DNA of 64,000 nucleotides, taken from NCBI GenBank assembly GCA_951802425.1, contig OX637806.1, forward strand, positions 496,001 to 560,000, in the 5' to 3' direction. The notes below the pieces were generated by a model. It saw only the letters and a list, made by a program, of their open reading frames with translations, ran no database searches and was not told the DNA's origin. Of the stretch, positions 10,513 through 20,678 are shown in pieces; the first letter of the stretch is position 1, and each line of letters starts with the position of its first letter. Source of the stretch: Clavaria fumosa. Taxonomy: Eukaryota > Basidiomycota > Agaricomycetes > Agaricales > Clavariaceae. Position numbers and translations under genes: made by a program.

Positions 10513-12909
10513 TCAAAAGTTCTCTACATAATGAAAAACGAACAGATCAGTCGCCAAGCAGAAAACATCTGGAGCAACAACGCACCTTTTCCAAAGAAGA
10601 ACCTCGTGCTCTTGGGGTCAGACCACTTGTTTGACATTTGGTGCAGCTGTCTCGACAACACAGGGGGGCCACAGAAGAACTACACGAGGGACCAGCCGGG
10701 CCGTTCCGAATGAGACAGAGGGGGTGGATGGCAGAGGTATGATAGAACTCACCACACCAACATCGGTCTCTGGATGCTTGCTCGCAATGCTGCTAAATAC
10801 GCGATCCCAGTTTGGCCTGCCGAACAGCGTGGGCGCACGAAGCGAAGTGATAGCGTCCTTCTCCGCTCCAACGTCCTGGACCTGGACGACATCGGCCATC
10901 AGCGCAAAAGACAACAAATAAGAATTGAAAGAAACGTACGATAATATTGTGCATGTCATCTTCCTTGATTTTCGCCGTCAAGTAAATATTGATCTCAATC
11001 CTATTCTGCATGTCTTGCTCCTCGATTGCGTGTAACAACGAATGGAACCATTCGGCGGTGCCAAAATCACGGATGACCCAGGTGAAGTAAACCTTCGAGC
11101 CAATCGTTGATCGTCAGGCGCTCAATTCTGCGCGATGTCGATACCCAGACCAGACATACCTTGGAAAGCCGCGTCGGTTTCGAGGAATTTAAATTATTCA
11201 TCCGGTACCAGATCGACTTCAGAATTCTGCGTACCCGAACGGCCAATCAGGACACCAGAGCACAAGAACACCCAAAGCGCAATGCTCCTAGAGCATAATA
11301 ATAATAAAAAAGGACTCACGATGCAAAAGGAGTGACCCCAATACCAGCGCCGACCAACAACACCGCCTCAAATTTCAAGAAGTCCTCACTAGCGCTCCCA
11401 AAGGGCCCGTCCACCATCACACGCGGAAGCACGCGCGACAACGCAGACCCTTCGGACACTACCTTGCCGCCGTCTGCCTTGTCCCCGCCTTTCTTTGAGC
11501 CCTTCTCCGGAAAATCGCACCCCATCGCCTTAGCTAATGCAGTGGTGAAGTCGCCCACAATGCGAATGTGCACGGAGATATAGTCCTCCTCCGGTGCGCT
11601 GCGGAACAACGATGCAGACAAAGGTTATTTGTTGATGGTAAGAATTCAATTGGCCGGTATACGTAAACCTACGCACCTTGTGAGCGTAAAAGGATGCCAC
11701 TGGAAATACGACACTTCTGGGCAGGACAAGAATATATATTGTCCAGCTCTGGTTGTCGTCTTCTCCTTCTTGATCTGCAACTCCATGACGTTGGAAGGGT
11801 GCTGAATAACTTTGGAGACGTAAGTCCTATGGCGAGAACGAATTTCGCGCAGGATGCGCTCCCAGATCCAGATGACGCCTCCGACAAGCCAATAGCGCTA
11901 TCGAACGTATGCATGTCAATCAGCCGACAACAGAAGGGGAAAAGAGTACCGACCCAGAAGACGCCGATGTTATTGAAAGAGCAGAACGGAGGTCTGTCCG
12001 GTTGGATCATACAGAACATGCCATGAAGCTGCCAGCAGATGAAGAATACAATGAACAGATGGTGCGAGTACCAGAATTTCTCGAAGTGGGTGCGACGGCG
12101 CTTCTCGATCGCATAGTAGACCATAACGCCTAGTGATGCTGTCATAATCCAGCCAGTAACGCCCGGACCAGTGGTGAAATTGGCGGCGAAGAAGATGAGA
12201 ACTTTGGTGCCAACGCTCGCACCCTTGTCCGCCGCGGCGAGCCTGGCAAAGTTCACCATGTGTGCGAGGATATGGATTGTGGTGAAGAGGACGATGGACC
12301 ATGCGGTAGCCTTGTGGAAGGTGATGTTTTTGTCGAAAGGAATGATGTCGTTTAGGGGCGTCCTCCGGAGGAGCGAGATGAAATTGCGACAGACTGGGAG
12401 GAGAATGAAGATGACGTCGACGTGAAGAACCAGGGCTGCAGTACGAGCGATGGCTATTCCAGGGGAAGAAACCAGTCTGGGTTTAGGTTGACCCATGAAG
12501 ATAAGAAGTATATGTACTTACGGAAGGTGACACCAAAGATCGATCTCGCGGTTACCGAATTATCTCTTAGCTGGAAGGTCAAGAAGCCTAGGATGGCCAC
12601 AAGAAGGTGCAAGCCGATCCAAACTGCGAAGAAAATTTGCCTTCCACCTTCGTTGATCATCCAGAGATTCACTTTTCGCTGCCATGAGTCGTCTTTAACT
12701 GGAGGAGTCATCGAGCCGGCATTTGAGATGGCCCTCTGGAGGCCTTGAATTCTCCTCCTCTCCGTCTTGTTCCTTTGCAAGTGAGATTGCTTTACTGGAA
12801 CATCTAATAAATCTGGGTGTTGGTCCAAAGTTGTGCCATCCTGGCCGCGGTCGGAGAAATCGAGACCGGATGAACGGTTTGACTGCTTTGAATCGAATCT
12901 GACAGACAT
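10513..12909 (-). CDS. NADPH oxidase (Nox, gp91phox family)
   Basis: This membrane enzyme moves electrons from NADPH through FAD and two hemes to oxygen, making superoxide used in fungal differentiation and signalling. The exons encode an N-terminal cytosolic extension of about 80 residues, then '[20 protein letters not shown]' (TM1). The b-type heme helices include '[17 protein letters not shown]', 'ITFHKATAW', 'HILAHMVNF' and '[19 protein letters not shown]'. The FAD motif is HPFTLT, and the NADPH motifs are '[11 protein letters not shown]', '[12 protein letters not shown]' and 'FFCGPPVL'. The first intron is 12521-12454 (GTAAGT...AATAG). The last coding exon supplies only the end of the conserved C-terminus ENF, and its stop is at 10513-10515. 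The N-terminal extension leans towards the NoxB type, but A versus B cannot be settled by eye. No EF hands are seen. Confidence 0.93.
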
Positions 12910-14265
12910 GATGAAGATACAACGCCCTGCGCGCAGAAACTGACGAAATGGAAGGAAGGAAAGAGAGATATGAAAGAGTGAGGCGTCTAGCCCTGTAAGT
13001 AGATGATGATGGGATAAATCAATCGCTGGCCAGAAACCAAGCTTGCCATCTTTATGCGATGGATGGCCGTCGGTTGGCTTGGCAACGCTTGCCGTGACCG
13101 CTTGTTGCGCATTAGGCGCAATTCCGCGCCGACTCGGACACTAGCGTTCACATTGCTGTTATATTCAAATGTCCTTACAATCTTCGGCTAGTGAACTTCA
13201 CTGTCAAAGAAACACATCTATAACTAGTCTTGCTGGATTCAACACCGAATTGTGGAACAAACACTGATATCCCCTTAGAGGTACCGCACGGCCAGGCCTG
13301 ATGGTACTGTATCCCCGGCCTGGGTATCCTGATCAATCACGGTTGAGAGCACGGTTGTCGTCGATGCCGGACATAGAACGCCTTCTCGAAATTCACTTTG
13401 CCGTTGCCGAACCCGACCTCAATATGCTTAAAGCCTTCTGAGTAGGATTCTTTGACGGAAGGACGCGACACCTCAGTGCATGTACCTGTACCTTGAAATG
13501 TCAAGATTCCCAGCGAACATCGTCGAAAGCTTGGTCCTCGTCGTTGAGTCGTTCACCGTGGCAAATCCCATTACAGTAATACTGTAGATCTCAATAGCAA
13601 TATCATTTCTGACCTATCAGAGGCGAGGCGGTGCAGCCGTCTGATGATGCCTCGTAGACTCTCATAGATGGCAAGGTTGATTATATCCAATGTACCACCA
13701 GTGCAAGCGTCTGACCGTGGGTTACACTCCAGAGAGAAAAGATGGCAACGTACATGAGAACATTCGTGTGACCAAAATCAACCCTACACCCCTGTGCTGG
13801 TCAACATTCTCACGCCGTTGAAAGCAACCGGTATCAAAGTCCGGATAAGATGCCTTATCGTTGGCTCTTGTTGCAGTACTTTGCAGACGCTTGGCGAGAG
13901 CGCTTCTCCTTACTATCTTGGCGTTCTCATACGTTTCAAATATGGTGGGGTGCGGCGGTTGGGAGGACGTTCGTGAGCGTTTGGCTGTTTTCATGCCAGC
14001 GGCCTTATAAAAATGGTAGAGTGCAACGGTTGGGAAGACGCTCGTGAGCGCTTGTATTCATGGCGTTCTCATACGTTTTAAATATAGTGGGCGTTCTAGG
14101 AGAGCTAGAGCGTATCTAGACCCCTTGACAGCCGAGAGTGCCTTGATCCGATGCTTAGTCGTTGGTCACGCGTGCATGCGCCCATACCTCGCGGCTGTAC
14201 ACTACCCTTTCTATAAAGTCTGACCATGAGCAAATTATAATCGCCCGCTGAAGGCTCATTCTCCC
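12910..14265. other. Intergenic region with a possible degenerate coding fragment and direct repeats
   Basis: No complete gene is supported. On the minus strand around 13600-13380 short stretches read like coding ('ESYSEGFKHIEVGFGNGKVN'), but stops break them and I cannot name a family. Direct repeats occupy about 13918-14096. The 5' flank of the tetraspan gene, starting near 14220, resembles the 5' flank of its second copy near 19320. Confidence 0.4.
13918..14096. repeat. Pair of interleaved direct repeats
   Basis: TGGCGTTCTCATACGTTTYA followed by AATAT occurs at about 13919 and 14059. A second unit, CGGTTGGGARGACGYTCGTG followed by AGCG, occurs at about 13955 and 14029. The two unit types alternate, suggesting an old tandem duplication of about 75-140 bp. 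No coding sense is apparent. Confidence 0.6.
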
Positions 14266-15207
14266 ATGGCTTTCTTCCCCCTCCTCCGCCTTATCGCCTT
14301 AGGTGGGCGTTTCAATAACTCTTCTCCCTGGTTGGGCTGACTTTTCCGTTCAGCGCTTCTGGCCCTCTTTTCAGTGCTGGTCCTTTCGCTTGCCGCTGCT
14401 GTCCTCGCTCAAGGGGGCACTTTCACCCTCGACCACCCAGATCTCAGCGCCTTTGCCGTCCTCACGCCTGCTGCCCCTGGCTTTGCTATTGCCGTGTCGT
14501 TGATCACTCTGTTCGCTGTTGTTCCGTCGTAAGTCAAACAATATCTTATCGTTAACAATCTATTAATCAGACATGGAACAGGTTGGTTTTCCTTCTACTA
14601 ATACCCAACGAAGCACCGCGTTTTCTCTCTTTCGTATGTCATTTCCCCCATGACTCTTACGTGCTGCCGTTTAGAAACCATCTATAGGCCTGGGTGGAGA
14701 TCATCTGGGTTTGGGTTCTCTGGGTTTTCTGGCTCGGTTCGCGCATACATTTTCACCGTCTTAGACTTGTGGCTAAGAATGATCGTATCTCCAGCTTCGG
14801 CGTCTTACCTTCAGAGCAATTCCTTGCTATCCACAATCATTAGCGATGTCGGCGTCGATCTCTGTGGAAGTAAGCACCATATTTCGTTCTCGTAGTTCAG
14901 CTCATACAACGCTCCTTTCAGGCCGTTGCGGCGAAGTCAGGGCTTTGGATGCCTTTGCATGGCTGGCTTGGTTAACGGGTATACTGTTTGAATCCGTTGG
15001 CTTCATACTAAGCATTAACGGATGATCACAGTGTCCGCATACATGGGCGTGCTTATCGTAGCCGTCTTCATCAGCGCCAGGAAAAGCAACAGGAGCTTCC
15101 AGGCGCTGGAAATCCAGCAGATTCTCGAAGAATCTCCTACGGAGCAAATGCAACTCGGTCCCACTGGAGTAGCAGCAGAGAAGACACAAGCACACACACA
15201 AGCGTAA
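14266..15207 (+). CDS. Tetraspan membrane protein, MARVEL-like, copy 1
   Basis: A small multi-exon gene with four predicted membrane segments. Exon 1 is 14266-14302 (MAFFPLLRLIAL). Exon 2 from 14354 gives TM1 ('LLALFSVLVLSLAAAVLA') and TM2 ('APGFAIAVSLITLFAVVP'). A later exon gives TM3 with an embedded acid ('AWVEIIWVWVLWVFW'). The remaining exons give 'RALDAFAWLAWLT' and TM4 ('YMGVLIVAVFISA'), with a cytosolic tail ending at 15207. This arrangement resembles basidiomycete MARVEL-domain proteins of unknown function. Exon joins between about 14525 and 14690 could not be brought fully into phase, so that part of the model is open. A close paralogue lies at 19366-20322. Confidence 0.6.
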
Positions 15208-16256
15208 CTGGGTCATGTTTACGCACGATTCCCATTCTTTTTCGAACATTAGTTTTCTTGGTTCCGTTGTATTTCGATATGCTCTCTATTCGAATCTCGC
15301 TAGGATATGGATGTAGGTGATCGGGACCACATTCTCGGCAAGAACGCGTCGACGCTGGAAGACCGTAAGCCAGAAAGGCAATTAGCAATTAAATTGATTT
15401 TTTTTTTTTCATTTTTCATTTTGTTTTGAGCATGCATGCCGAAAGGGTGTGTCAAGACGGATGCGCGTGACATGACTCATCTAGGGCTGGTCTTTCCCAC
15501 TCCACATAAATGATGTTGATATGAGCCCGATGTCGTCTCTTCAGCCTGCACGGTACAGTAGATAAATCAGCGACAGGTCTGGCAGCGATATTACATCGCA
15601 CCGCCTCCTCCGAGTCCGTCTCGCGCTTACCGTCCCTCTGTGATTTGCCATGACCCCGCTGCGCGATCGTTTGAAATGCGTCCTCAGCGCGCTATCCTCA
15701 CCCGAGGTGGTGGGGACCGTTCGGTGTGCACAGAGTTTACAATTGGACAGAGTTCTAGATAGACACGATGTAGAAGCCACGAGTGAATGAGGAAGCTCGA
15801 TAGCTTGGTCAGCACTCACCTGGCAGGAATGCGAGTGTGTTAAGAGGAAGAGCCAGTGACGAATGCTTTTTTGCATCCCACCAGGCACTAGGGCTGGTTG
15901 TACTTCAATAGGGCGGCAACACTGGCCCAGAACACGATGAAATGGCTTTGGAAGGGAACAATTGCACAGTGTGCCGGAGTAAATTTATAAACACAATTAA
16001 ACGAGACCATTCGGAAGGATGGCCGAAAGTTTCACTTCACTGCTTAGCCTCGTGACGAGGCTAAGCAGTGGAATGAAACTGTATGTGCTGCACCAGGGTC
16101 CACAGGTTCTGATACATTGAGATTAAGCTGCAAAGACAGTATGAGCCTTGACGCTGATGTTGTTGTATCGATAACAACATGGAACTGACAACCCACCTTC
16201 AGGGGCACCAGGATGGTAGGACAAAGATGGCATTGGCATAGACGTTTAAGCAGGTC
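15208..16256. other. Gene-free stretch with an inverted repeat
   Basis: No coding region is supported. It includes a T-run near 15400-15410 and the long inverted repeat at 16029-16079. Its right end lies directly downstream (in minus orientation) of the Crinkler header fragment, where a functional gene would continue. None of the expected Crinkler exons are present. Confidence 0.5.
16029..16079. repeat. Inverted repeat, 25-nt arms, single-G hinge
   Basis: Arms 16029-16053 and 16055-16079 pair with two mismatches around a lone G at 16054. The central 16 bp of each arm are perfect. It could fold as a hairpin or cruciform. Two longer perfect examples with the same single-G hinge lie at 18580-18634 and 18871-18929. 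Confidence 0.9.
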
Positions 16257-16445
16257 TTATTGACGACACACCTTCCAAAGCTCAAGGAGAGTAGGATCCA
16301 CACCATAAAGAATGCTTTCCTTCTGCTCCTCTTTGATCAGTTTCTTCAATTGGCCCACACTGACATCGACAGGAACATCGACCACGAATGGCCTAGTATC
16401 GCCAGTGACGAGACAGCAAACGGTGACCTCATCATGACCCCACAT
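16257..16445 (-). pseudogene. Crinkler header fragment (ubiquitin-like N-terminal domain only)
   Basis: The minus strand from 16445 encodes 'VTVCCLVTGDTRPFVV', 'SVGQLKKLIKEEQKE' and 'LLELWKV', then a splice-like GTGTGT. This matches the header of the Crinkler gene at 9.6-9.8 kb, and the following intron-like bases are also related. In the full gene the intron leads to a linker exon; here the expected continuation is absent. I read it as a truncated paralogue left by an incomplete duplication. It could also serve as a stand-alone small protein, ending a few residues into the intron. Confidence 0.65.
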
Positions 16446-16675
16446 GGGCAGAGTTGGAGGTGACCAGGAAGACGATGACTCTGATGCCTGGGAAATGGCG
16501 GTTGCTGCAGGAACGAGCGGAGACTGGGTTGGGATGTGATGTTCCGATTCCCTCGACGACGAGTAATTTAAACTTATCCACAGTGTAGATAGTCTGCATA
16601 ACTAAAAAAAGCAGTGACTGTCACAGGCCATTACGTCACGATGCTGCGTCGCGCACAACCCCAAGTTCCACATTC

Positions 16676-17681
16676 ATGTCAGACCAAGTTCCTCTGCAAT
16701 TCGTGCCTCTACAGCCCCACGAGTTCCACGGCCTCCCAGCTGGTTTCGAGTATCCACATGAAATCTCAGAAACTTCCAATACAACTGCTTTTGATATTGC
16801 GGTAGACGCTCGGGACCTTCGACGTTGTGTGGTATGCGGCAAGCAAGCGCGGGGGGGTCTACGTCCAGGCGTACAACGAGCGCATATTATAGGAAAAACT
16901 GAGTATAGATTGGTAAGACAATATTTTCTGTTGTAGCTGAATATTAGTCAATTCCGCCCAGTGGGACTTCCTCAAAAACACCGGCCTTGTTCCTCGGTTC
17001 GCTAAAAGTGTAGTGCACGAGCCGCGAAACGGCATCAATTTATGTGATTCGCACCATAGCGATTTCGATGGCTATCGCTTTTTCATACGATGGGTTCCCC
17101 TGGTGAGCCTCGATTGTGTAACGAAGGCGGCAGTCTTTTCTTACTATCAACAGGATCACGTCTTCGTGTTAGTAAACTTTTCTCATGATGAAGATCTCGA
17201 GCAATTTCACGGGAAAACGGTTGCGCTTGACCCAGTCCATAGCCGCAGCCCGTTCCCTGCTCCGTTCCTAATCCAGGAGATGCGTACAAGGGGGTTTCAC
17301 CCATGGTACACTGACCGACCAATCCCCCGTCCGCTACATCCCACTTATGCTCTTGTTGACAACGGTGATGGTGGCAGAGTGGTAGGCGTGGGGGGTGGTG
17401 GTGGTTCTGGCATTAGTTTTAGCGGGAGTGGCGGCATGGTGGGACCAAGTGGGAGCAAAGGAGCGCCGAGTTCTAGCAGTGGACCTACATCCACAGGAAG
17501 CAGCCAACAATATCTTGTCCTCAGCAATCCCTTTCAAGATCCGGAACTGCTCGAATCCATGCGCCATCAGTGGCAACGGCTCCCGAATTGGAAATCTGCG
17601 ACAGTCGAAGGATTGACATGGGAAGGGACAGCGGAAGAGAACGCGAAGAAATACGTCAATTTTGTCGGCATTGCTCGTTAA
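16676..17681 (+). CDS. HNH nuclease domain protein
   Basis: Two exons: 16676-16912 and 16962-17681, joined by a 49-bp intron (GTAAGA...CCCAG), give a protein of about 318 residues. The N-terminal third carries the HNH fold: 'CVVCGK' (zinc or structural cysteines), 'RAHII' (first His), then after the intron 'NGINLCDSHHSDFDGY' with the Asn and His pair. HNH domains use a divalent metal to cut nucleic acid; fungal members of this type are common in Agaricomycetes but their roles are unknown. A Gly/Ser-rich linker (about residues 220-270) precedes a C-terminal 'NPFQDPELLESMRHQW' segment. The gene is divergent from the Crinkler header fragment 230 bp upstream. Confidence 0.8.
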
Positions 17682-17837
17682 CTGAGGAGGATGTTAGTCA
17701 AGTTGACTGGATCAGCAACGGCCTCAGCTTATGGACATAAGCTGGGTCTAGACACCACCAAAGCAGCCTTCATCCACGACAACTACCTTTGTCAGCCGCA
17801 CACACGCACAAAGGCGCGATCCTTCAGCGCATCTTCC

Positions 17838-17883
17838 TGTTCAAAGACTATGGGGCTTCGTGTTCAAAGACTATGGGGCTTCA
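17838..17883. repeat. Perfect 23-bp tandem duplication
   Basis: The unit TGTTCAAAGACTATGGGGCT followed by TCG is repeated head to tail at 17838-17860 and 17861-17883, just after the HNH gene. No coding role is seen. Confidence 0.9.
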
Positions 17884-17987
17884 CCGTGCCGAGATGTCGA
17901 TGTACCAGTAGCCGTCGCACTACCAGCTCGAGCAACTTTTGTCGGTGCAAGCACCTTCACTGACCCCAGATACCACTGCCATTCATC

Positions 17988-18124
17988 GAGCAGGGGGTGC
18001 CAGTAGCAAGCAGAGGGTGCCAGTAGTGAGCAGGAGGTGCCAAGTAGCGAGCAGGATTGGCTGTGAGCAGGGGTGGCAAGCAGAGGGTGCCAGGCGGCGT
18101 TGGTTGCGAGCAGGGGGTGCCAAG
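17988..18124. repeat. Minisatellite, about 20-bp unit
   Basis: A unit close to GAGCAGGGGGTGCCAGTAGC is repeated about six times, with variation in length and base. The run is G-rich on the plus strand. It lies in a non-coding stretch between the HNH gene and the inverted repeats. Confidence 0.85.
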
Positions 18125-18217
18125 TGAATGGGGGCCTTGCTCCGCTTCGGCCTTGAGATGTTTGTCATTTGTAGTAGAAATTCTGGATATGTTACATTTG
18201 TTGTATGGCTCATACCA

Positions 18218-18436
18218 CTACCTATGAAGTAAGTGCGGCGAACAGAGTGCCATCATCGTATGGAGGAAGTCCAGAAGATCAGACCGAGGATGGTTAGACA
18301 GCAAGAATTGACGCAAGACATGCGTCTGGTCTTTAAGCGGCAGAGATTGGAGCCACTGCGCCGCCTCGTCAGCGTTGCGCGTGACAGTTTCTATGGCGGT
18401 CACGATCAGCAGCTCCTCCAGTGAAGGAAGCTTCAC
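18218..18436 (-). CDS. Unrecognised short open frame, doubtful gene
   Basis: A minus-strand frame of 72 codons encodes a helical-looking, charged segment ('LPSLEELLIVTAIETVT', 'EAAQWLQSLPLKDQTHVLRQ'). It has a plausible amino-acid balance but no recognised domain, and no upstream or downstream exons that I can join with confidence. The frame stays open upstream of the methionine. It could be the end of a decayed gene. I cannot assign a function. Confidence 0.25.
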   Translation of the reverse strand: MKLPSLEELLIVTAIETVTRNADEAAQWLQSLPLKDQTHVLRQFLLSNHPRSDLLDFLHTMMALCSPHLLHR

Positions 18437-18579
18437 GCCGGGTCCTGAAGCCTTCCGCCCCCGAGGCAGAACGTGTGGTGCCGACTTCGTCTGACGAGGG
18501 TCAGTCCTGATGGGCCCGAGCTGGGAGTAGCCGGCATTGGGGACAGAGGTGGGGTGGCGCTGGTGATGTCATGGAAGAG

Positions 18580-18634
18580 CACATACAGCCTTTGTTGATC
18601 GGGGGAGTCCCCCGATCAACAAAGGCTGTATGTG
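18580..18634. repeat. Perfect inverted repeat, 27-nt arms, single-G hinge
   Basis: Arms 18580-18606 and 18608-18634 are exact reverse complements around G18607. The arm tips read CACATACAGCC and the centre GGGGGA-G-TCCCCC. Confidence 0.97.
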
Positions 18635-18870
18635 GGGCGTAAGTAGGGTGGAAGAAGTTCTCAGGAGAGAATGTCTGTTGGAAGGCCACTGGTCATGGGT
18701 CTCCTTGGTGATCTCCATGGTCTTGAGGCTCGGCAACCCATGGTGCAGTCCACATCAAAGGTACGGCTTCATTCAACTTGGGCACTGGGTCAAGAGGTGG
18801 ATAACAGCGTTTGTTCTGGCAACAGAGTGAATGCGAGATTGGTGGCGGAAAGCGCCACGTCAGACGGCCA

Positions 18871-18929
18871 AGAAGATGGCGAAGGACCGAACATAGGCAG
18901 TGCCTATGTTCGGTCCTTCGCCATCTTCT
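18871..18929. repeat. Perfect inverted repeat, 29-nt arms, single-G hinge
   Basis: Arms 18871-18899 and 18901-18929 are exact reverse complements around G18900. The centre reads CATAGGCA-G-TGCCTATG. Confidence 0.97.
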
Positions 18930-19035
18930 ATAGGCAGGTTGGTGGGATACCTATGGGCGAATCTAGGAGGACCCATGGTGGAAACAGGAGAAGCGTTCCC
19001 GGCACGCTCTTTTGACATCAAAAATGGGGAAAAAT

Positions 19036-19084
19036 ATTCCAGCCAGTAAGTGTACGGGACTCCCACTCACTTACTGGCCAGAAT
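19036..19084. repeat. Imperfect inverted repeat with 15-nt loop
   Basis: Arms of 17 nt (19036-19052 and 19068-19084) pair with two mismatches; the shared core is GCCAGTAAGTG. Unlike its neighbours it has a normal loop. Confidence 0.75.
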
Positions 19085-19365
19085 AATGGGACCCATACAT
19101 GTATTGGCTGGAATACCTTTGGGTTCATGGGGATGGCGGATATTTCTGGGGAAAGTGGTTTGCCATCCAAGCAAAGCTACTGGGGGTCGTGGCTGTATTT
19201 TGTTGTGTAATGCCGTGTTTATGGCGGCCCTACCTTGTATTTTTTGACACTTTCCATTTTTACGGAGTGTGACGCGTCCTAGTCCTAGTGACTGCCGAAA
19301 GTTGGGGTAGAGCCGAAATATGTAAAGTATAATAGTAACCGTCCAACTGAAGGCTCATTCTCCCA

Positions 19366-20322
19366 ATGACCGTCTTCACCCTCTTCCGCGTTGCCGCCTT
19401 CGGTGAGCATCTCAATGACTCTTCTCCCTGGTTGGGCTGACTCTTCCGTTCAGCGCTTCTGGCCCTCTTTTCACTGCTGGTCCTGGCACTTTCCGCTGCT
19501 GTCATCTCTCACAGGAATGGGCAAACTACCCTCAGCGGCGACCCAGCTCTAGGCATCCCAAAAATCCAATTTAACGATATTTTCTCGTCTGCTGCCCCTG
19601 GCTTTGATCTTGCCGTATCGTTGATCACTCTGATCGTTGTCGTTCCTTCGTAAGTCAAGCAGTATTCTGGTCGTTAAATATCTTTTAATCAGACATGGAA
19701 CAGGTTAGTTTTTACTCTACTATTACCCAAAGCAACGCCGCGTTTTCTCTCTTTTGTATGTCATTTTCCCCATGACTCTTACGTGCTGCTGTTTAGAAAC
19801 CATCTGTAGGCCTGGGTGGAGATCGTCTGGGTCGCATTTCTCTGGCTTCTCTGGATGAGTTCGTGCATACACTTTCACCTTCTTAGACTTGTGGCTAAGA
19901 ATGATCGTATTTAGTTGCGGGGGCTTACTTGCAGAGCGTTCCCGTCCTACCCACACTTGGTGTTACAATAGGCCTCGACATCTATGCTCTCTGCGGAAGT
20001 AAGTACCATTTTATTCTAGTTGTTCAGCTTATACAATGATCCTTTCAGGCCCTTGCGCCCAAGCTAGGGCTTTGTATGCCTTTGCATGGCTGGCTTGGTT
20101 AACAGGTACACATACATGTTTGAAGCCATTGGTTTCATACTAAGCATTAACGAACGAATGGTAACAGCGTTCCTATACTTGGCCGGGCTTGTTTTAGCCG
20201 TCTTCGTCAGCGCCAAGAGAAACAACGTGAGCTTCCAGGCGCTGGAAGTCAAGCAAATACTCCAGGATTCTCCTACGGAGCAAATGCAACTCGGCCCTAC
20301 TGCTGCAGCAGAGAAACCATAG
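19366..20322 (+). CDS. Tetraspan membrane protein, MARVEL-like, copy 2
   Basis: This is a paralogue of the gene at 14266-15207, with the same exon plan and near-identical intron ends. Exon 1 starts MTVFTLFRVAAF. Exon 2 gives 'LLALFSLLVLALSAAVI' and 'APGFDLAVSLITLIVVVP'. Its extracellular loop is longer than copy 1 (insert 'SGDPALGIPKIQFND'). TM3 reads 'AWVEIVWVAFLWLLW'. The last exon gives 'FLYLAGLVLAVFVSAKRNN' and a tail ending QLGPTAAAEKP at 20322. The same unresolved exon join as in copy 1 occurs near 19690-19810, and the segment around 19860-19920 must be intron because its frame stops. Function unknown. Confidence 0.55.
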
Positions 20323-20678
20323 GCGTAATTTGGTCATGCTGACGAATGATTCCCACTCTGCTGGGAAATGATACCTTATTTTATTTGTTCCGTTGCACTT
20401 TGATACGTTCTCTATGCGAATTTCGCCAGCATATAGATGCACCGAAGGCCTGGTGGAGATGATACATTTCTACATCGTTACGTGTGTCGGGGACGGACAT
20501 TTGGGGGGAGCAATGGCTCTCCGAATGCGCGGTGATCGTGACCAGTCTCGAAATGCGTCGATGCTGGAACCAAAAGTGATTTGCCGTTGTGAAGTGGACG
20601 TAACACGTGCCAAGGCTCGTCATCACGTGTTGGCGCAAAGCAGTGCCGCCACTCTTTCCTTCGCTTCCTTCGCCCAGG

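Larger units (their letters stand above)
18437..19365. other. Gene-free stretch carrying three inverted repeats
   Basis: No coding sequence is supported. It holds the single-G palindromes at 18580-18634 and 18871-18929, and a weaker stem at 19036-19084. The last 45 bp match the upstream flank of tetraspan copy 1. Confidence 0.55.

Noticed and set aside
18571..18929. Reading the palindromes as transcription terminators
   Set aside because: Intrinsic terminators are a bacterial feature, no T-runs follow, and the arms are far longer than needed.
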